A stretch of DNA of 10,330 nucleotides from Gemmatimonadota bacterium (GTDB lineage Bacteria; Gemmatimonadota; Gemmatimonadetes; Gemmatimonadales; GWC2-71-9), in contig JAHEFN010000059.1 in the NCBI GenBank assembly GCA_024640185.1, positions 1 through 10,330 of the forward strand, read 5' to 3'. A program made the translations under genes and the position numbers. Below the pieces are notes generated by a model, which worked only from the letters and a program-made list of their open reading frames with translations, made no database searches and was not told the DNA's origin. How positions within the stretch are numbered: position 1 is the first letter of the stretch; each line of letters begins with the position of its first letter. Positions 7,529 through 10,330 of the stretch are shown piece after piece.

Positions 7529-7571
7529 ACGAACGCGGTGATCCGGGGGAGCCTCCGGTCACCGCGTTCGT
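7529..7571. terminator. Strong hairpin between convergent genes (bidirectional terminator)
   Basis: ACGAACGCGGTGATCCGG (7529-7546) pairs with CCGGTCACCGCGTTCGT (7555-7571): 17 pairs, one bulged A and an eight-base loop. It sits 30 bases after the H1-like stop and 18 bases beyond the mqnD stop on the other strand, in the only gap between the two converging genes. The structure is symmetrical and works on either strand. There is no U tract on either side, as is common for high-GC genomes, so it may act with Rho or as a 3'-end stabiliser. Confidence 0.8.
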
Positions 7572-7589
7572 CGTATGTGGAGGGGGAGG

Positions 7590-8453
7590 CTACCCCACGA
7601 AATCGACGACGAGGCGTTCCGGGATGATCCCGGCGTCTGCCGCGCGGTCGAGCAGCCGTTGCACCGCTGCCCGGCCGCGCTCGCCGTAGTCGACCGTCCA
7701 GTGGTTGACGTACATCCCGACGAACTCGTCGGTGCGTGCCTCGCCGATCCCGCGGTTGAACTGGGCGGCGTGGGCGAGGGCCTCCTGTCGGTGCGCCAGG
7801 GAATACTCGATGCTGGCCTTGAGGTCGCGCGCCACCTGGGTGATCACGGCGTCACCAAGATCGCGCCGGACCACATTCCCTCCCAGGGGCAGCGGGAGAC
7901 CGGTCTCGGCGAGCCACCACTCGCCCATGTCGGCCCAGAGGTGGAGTCCATCATCGGCGTAGGTGAGCTGGCCCTCATGGATGACGAGGCCGAGATCGAC
8001 GTCGCCATGGTGGACGGCCTCCTCGATCGCATCAAAGGCCATCACCACCGGCTCGAAGTCCGGCTGCCAGAGCCGCAACGCGAGGTAGGCGGTGGTGTAG
8101 AGCCCCGGGATGGCGATGCGCTTGCCCCGTGCGGCCTCACGGACGATCGCCGACCCCGAGAGCCGATCGGCGGGCGGCGGGGTCGTCGCGATCAGGCGCG
8201 GACCGTAGCCGTCGCCCATCGAGGAGCCGCTGGCGAGCAGGGCGTAGTCCTTGGCGATGTAGGCGTAGGCATGGATCGAGACCGCCGAGATGTCGAGTTC
8301 CCTGCGCCGGGCCCGCTGGTTCAGGGTCTCGATGTCCTGCAGCTCATGGACGTAGGCCAGATCGCCGGTGTCGACCTTTCCCTCGGCGAGGGCGTAGAAC
8401 ATGAAGGCATCGTCGGAGTCAGGTGAGTGGGCGACCCGGATCGTCTGCGGCAT
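7590..8453 (-). CDS. mqnD: 1,4-dihydroxy-6-naphthoate synthase (MqnD), futalosine menaquinone pathway
   Basis: 287 residues. MqnD converts cyclic dehypoxanthinylfutalosine into 1,4-dihydroxy-6-naphthoate in the cytoplasm, a late step of the alternative menaquinone route. Family marks are HSPDSDDAFMFYAL at residues 9-22, DISAVSIHAYAYI near 54-66, the GLVIHEGQLTY block with His159, and the GEWWLAETGLPLPLGG block at 177-192. His159 is the expected equivalent of the active-site His of the Thermus enzyme. The periplasmic-binding-protein-like fold and the length fit the MqnA/MqnD family, and the IHEG...GLPLPLGG blocks favour MqnD over MqnA. The ATG at 8453-8451 shares one base with the upstream gene's TGA. 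A TTG one codon earlier (8456) is possible but less likely. No signal peptide is seen, arguing against an ABC-transporter binding protein. The other pathway genes (mqnA, mqnB, mqnC, mqnE) are not in the window. Confidence 0.88.
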   Translation of the reverse strand: MPQTIRVAHSPDSDDAFMFYALAEGKVDTGDLAYVHELQDIETLNQRARRRELDISAVSIHAYAYIAKDYALLASGSSMGDGYGPRLIATTPPPADRLSGSAIVREAARGKRIAIPGLYTTAYLALRLWQPDFEPVVMAFDAIEEAVHHGDVDLGLVIHEGQLTYADDGLHLWADMGEWWLAETGLPLPLGGNVVRRDLGDAVITQVARDLKASIEYSLAHRQEALAHAAQFNRGIGEARTDEFVGMYVNHWTVDYGERGRAAVQRLLDRAADAGIIPERLVVDFVG

Positions 8454-9229
8454 CAATCAGCTCGTGCGGTTTCGAGGAATTGGGACAGCAACACCTGGTG
8501 TGCGGCGTAGTCCTCACGCCCCCGGTCCATCTCCGCGGCATAGGCCTTGGCAAAGGCGGCCCGCGCCGCCTTGGCCGTTGGCTCATCGCCCTGGGCCGAG
8601 GCGACGGTGGCGGCCAGGTAACTGGCGAAGAGGTCGACCGGGGATTCGATCCGGATCGAATCGATCTGGACGAGCGCCCGCGCAAACTGGCCGGTCTGGC
8701 CCAGGAGCAACCCCATGTGGAACCGCGCGTCAATGTCGCGATCACCGGGGAGCAGCAGCTCGTAGGAGCCTTCGAGCATCGGGAAGAGCTCGGCGACCTT
8801 GTCGGTATCGCCCGCTTCGAGCGACGCCTGGATCCGGTCGGCGAGCCGCCCGAACTGTTCGCGCGGCGTCATGCTCGAGATGTCCGGGGCGGGGGCGCCA
8901 AGGGCGGAGGGGGCACCGCCGACGGCCGCCGGCGTGGGGCGCTGACCACCGAAGCCGCCGCTCGCCATGACCACGATCACCGCGATCACCGCGGTCGCCA
9001 TCGCGCCGGTGGCGAGACCGGCCGGGGTGATGCCTGTCGGGGCGGCTCGGCCCGCGGCTGGAGCCGCCGCACCCGTCGCGGTGCCACAGCCGGTGCAGAA
9101 GCGTGCCCCGCCGGCGAGGACCGCACCGCAGGAGGGACAGTGACCACTGGTGCGCGAGGCGCCACAGTTGGTGCAGAAGGCGCCGGCGCCCTCGGCGCCA
9201 CAGCCGGGGCAGGGAGTTGGCTTGCTCAT
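8453..9229 (-). CDS. Double zinc-ribbon, single-membrane-span protein with helical C-terminal domain (paralogue 2)
   Basis: 258 residues from ATG 9229. GAGGA (9241-9237) overlaps the upstream stop codon and lies seven bases before this start; a longer in-frame start at 9325 would overlap the upstream gene and is rejected. Residues 7-48 hold two four-cysteine zinc ribbons: Cys7/10 with 19/22 and Cys31/34 with 45/48. A Pro/Ala linker follows, then one hydrophobic span (~71-90, ATGAMATAVIAVIVVMA), a second linker, and a helical domain (116-258) beginning DISSMTPREQF. It contains alternating small/aromatic helices like TPR units (DARFHMGLLLGQTGQFARAL, FASYLAATVASAQGD). Likely topology is ribbons inside and helical domain outside, though few charges flank the span. 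Its stop shares one base with the mqnD start. The function is unknown; the ribbons suggest protein or nucleic-acid binding. Confidence 0.88.
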   Translation of the reverse strand: MSKPTPCPGCGAEGAGAFCTNCGASRTSGHCPSCGAVLAGGARFCTGCGTATGAAAPAAGRAAPTGITPAGLATGAMATAVIAVIVVMASGGFGGQRPTPAAVGGAPSALGAPAPDISSMTPREQFGRLADRIQASLEAGDTDKVAELFPMLEGSYELLLPGDRDIDARFHMGLLLGQTGQFARALVQIDSIRIESPVDLFASYLAATVASAQGDEPTAKAARAAFAKAYAAEMDRGREDYAAHQVLLSQFLETARAD

Positions 9230-9239
9230 CGTCGAATCC

Positions 9240-10019
9240 TCAGCGGTTCGTTGCCCGCGATTTGAAGTCGGCCAGCAGGTCCGCATGGTCGAGGTATTCC
9301 TGTCGGCCGCTGCCGATCTCGGCATCGTAGTGGGTCAGGAACGCCTCATCGGCGGCCCGCTGACCCGCGGCGTCCAGCTGGAACTCCGCCACCACCGCCC
9401 GCAGGTACCACGCGAGGAGGTTGTCTGGCGATTCGGTCATCATCGTGTCGGCCAGGGCGAGGGCCTCGGCCGTTCCACCCACCAGCAGGTGCAGGGTCGC
9501 CATGTGGTACCGGGCATCGACGTCGAGGTCGCCGGGCAACAGGTTCAGGTAGGCCTGCGAGGCCATCGGCCAGAACCGGGTCACCGTGCCGCTGTCGCCG
9601 GTCTGGGCCGCGTTCATGATCCGATCATTCAGTCGGGTGAACTGCTCTCGCGGCGTCATCGTGGAGAGGTCCGGTGGTGTCCCCGCCTCGGGTGCCGCGC
9701 CCTGGGCGGTGGTCACCCGCGGCGCCTGGCCATCGCCTCGCTTGGTGGCGGCCCAGAGCACCAGCAGGATCGAGAGGATGGTCAGGACGGTGGCCACCAT
9801 CCAGGGTGCGCGGGGCTCGGCGACCGTGGCGGTCCCACCGCCCGCCCCTTCGCCGGCGAGGGTGGCGCCACAGCCGGCGCAGAACCGGGCGCCAGCCGTG
9901 GCCGGGTCGCCGCATTGGCCACAGAATCGATGCCCGATGGCCGTGCCGCACTGGTCACAGAAATTGCCTGAAGCCGGGGCACCGCAGTGGGAACAGGGCG
10001 AGCTGGTTGGGTCGGTCAC
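9240..10019 (-). CDS. Double zinc-ribbon, single-membrane-span protein with helical C-terminal domain (paralogue 1)
   Basis: 259 residues, first gene of the minus-strand operon. GTG 10019 is preceded by a good ribosome site, GGAGAAG (10028-10022), with few bases between. Two zinc ribbons fill residues 9-50: Cys9/12 with 21/24 and Cys33/36 with 47/50. After a Gly-rich linker, a membrane span lies at ~73-91 (WMVATVLTILSILLVLWAA), followed by TKR. The C-terminal domain (117-259) starts DLSTMTPREQF and keeps the pattern of the downstream paralogue: RLNDRI, LLPGDLDVDAR, YHMATLH, MTESPDNLLAWYL, YDAEIGSGRQEY. The two proteins therefore come from a tandem duplication, with the linker and membrane span diverging most. 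It is ten bases upstream of the paralogue and probably on one transcript with mqnD. No enzymatic motif was seen. Confidence 0.88.
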   Translation of the reverse strand: MTDPTSSPCSHCGAPASGNFCDQCGTAIGHRFCGQCGDPATAGARFCAGCGATLAGEGAGGGTATVAEPRAPWMVATVLTILSILLVLWAATKRGDGQAPRVTTAQGAAPEAGTPPDLSTMTPREQFTRLNDRIMNAAQTGDSGTVTRFWPMASQAYLNLLPGDLDVDARYHMATLHLLVGGTAEALALADTMMTESPDNLLAWYLRAVVAEFQLDAAGQRAADEAFLTHYDAEIGSGRQEYLDHADLLADFKSRATNR

Positions 10020-10138
10020 GTCTTCTCCACGAGTGGGTCGCCGTGGTTGAGCAACGGCGGAACGGCAATATACCCCGCCCCCACGCTGGCGTCCGCCGGA
10101 CGGTCGGCCTATCGTTGGGGATCAACCAGGGACCCGTG
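10020..10138. promoter_or_regulatory. Divergent intergenic region with candidate promoters and a short palindrome
   Basis: This gap separates the minus-strand zinc-ribbon/mqnD operon from the plus-strand gene at 10139. Its only AT-rich island is AATATA (10067-10072). On the minus strand it reads TATATT (5 of 6 to the -10 consensus), about 48 bases before the GTG start, with only a weak -35 (CGGACG). On the plus strand TTGAGC (10047-10052) lies 16 bases from TATACC (10069-10074), both 4 of 6. CGTCCGCCGGACG (10090-10102) is a perfect 6-base inverted repeat around one base, upstream of the minus-strand -10. It could be a repressor or activator site. All of this was judged by eye. Confidence 0.4.
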
Positions 10139-10330
10139 ATGACCACTTCGCCGAGCGACACCATCGATCTTTCCGCCGCCGCCCACATGGGTGACTTGGC
10201 GCGTGGTGGAACGACATGGTCCGTCTTCCTCGAGTCGCGACAGGATGGCCAGGTGACCTCGGGCCGCGTGCACTTCGTTGCCGGGGAGGTTCGCCGCTCT
10301 TCGGCGTGGATCTTCCGGGAGTGGACCGCC
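10139..10330 (+). CDS. Unidentified protein, N-terminal 64 residues (3' end outside window)
   Basis: ATG 10139 is preceded by AGGGA (10128-10132) about six bases upstream. The frame is open to the window edge, giving a start MTTSPSDTIDLSAAAHMGDL and later SGRVHFVAGEVRRSSAWIFREW. A GTG at 10136 is in frame one codon earlier. There is no signal peptide or membrane span in this part. The alternation of polar and hydrophobic residues after residue 20 (TWSVFLES, GRVHFVAG) suggests a beta-rich cytoplasmic domain. I do not recognise the family. It is divergent from the zinc-ribbon operon and may share its control region. Confidence 0.7.
   Translation, partial: MTTSPSDTIDLSAAAHMGDLARGGTTWSVFLESRQDGQVTSGRVHFVAGEVRRSSAWIFREWTA

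Noticed and set aside
7055..7530. Minus-strand frames opposite the H1-like gene, rich in Leu/Phe/Ala or Trp/Pro/Ser
   Set aside because: They are mirror translations of the AAG/GCC repeats. Their apparent hydrophobicity is an artefact of that, and the plus-strand frame has the ribosome site and a known family composition.
7575..8426. 283-codon plus-strand open frame opposite mqnD
   Set aside because: The minus-strand product is a clear MqnD with active-site blocks; the plus frame matches nothing and lacks a sensible start region.
8454..8456. TTG as start of mqnD
   Set aside because: The ATG immediately after it gives the usual one-base TGATG coupling and the expected N-terminus; TTG adds only one residue.
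9230..9325. Longer N-terminus for the second zinc-ribbon protein
   Set aside because: It would overlap the upstream gene by about 86 bases. The GAGGA site seven bases before ATG 9229 and the alignment with paralogue 1 support the shorter form.

Overview
This is a GC-rich bacterial window with densely packed genes. It has two gene blocks that converge on a strong hairpin near 7529-7571, and a divergent promoter region near 10020-10138. Gene content suggests an environmental Gram-negative of the Gemmatimonadota type: a futalosine-pathway menaquinone gene, a choice-of-anchor B/LVIVD protein, secreted FG-GAP propellers and a lysine/alanine-rich histone H1-like protein. That assignment is inferred from gene content and composition only. 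No rRNA, tRNA, CRISPR array, insertion sequence or phage gene was seen.

Positions 1-6941 (plus strand) hold four consecutive genes for predicted exported beta-propeller proteins. They are the 3' end of a YncE/YVTN-type propeller (1-594), an FG-GAP/VCBS protein with ten Asp-rich loops (594-2432), a two-domain protein joining a seven-repeat FG-GAP propeller to a choice-of-anchor B domain (2533-5052), and a second ten-loop FG-GAP protein that is a clear paralogue of the first (5049-6941). Genes 1/2 overlap by 1 base and genes 3/4 by 4 bases. The only real gap, about 100 bases before gene 3, holds a plausible promoter. The block therefore looks like one co-regulated surface or periplasmic module, but its function cannot be read from sequence.

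Positions 6942-7499 (plus strand) contain a leader with competing inverted repeats, followed by a 146-residue histone H1-like protein built from tandem 13- and 18-residue Lys/Ala/Pro units.

Positions 7590-10019 (minus strand) are a three-gene operon read right to left. Two tandem paralogues each carry two zinc ribbons, one membrane segment and a helical C-terminal domain; the third gene is the menaquinone enzyme MqnD. Spacings are 10 bases and then a 1-base stop/start overlap, so translation is probably coupled. A divergent unidentified gene starts at 10139 and runs off the window. The most unusual features are the sandwiched paralogous propeller cassette with two shared cysteines, the regularly spaced histidines in the choice-of-anchor B domain, and the coupling of duplicated zinc-ribbon membrane proteins to mqnD.
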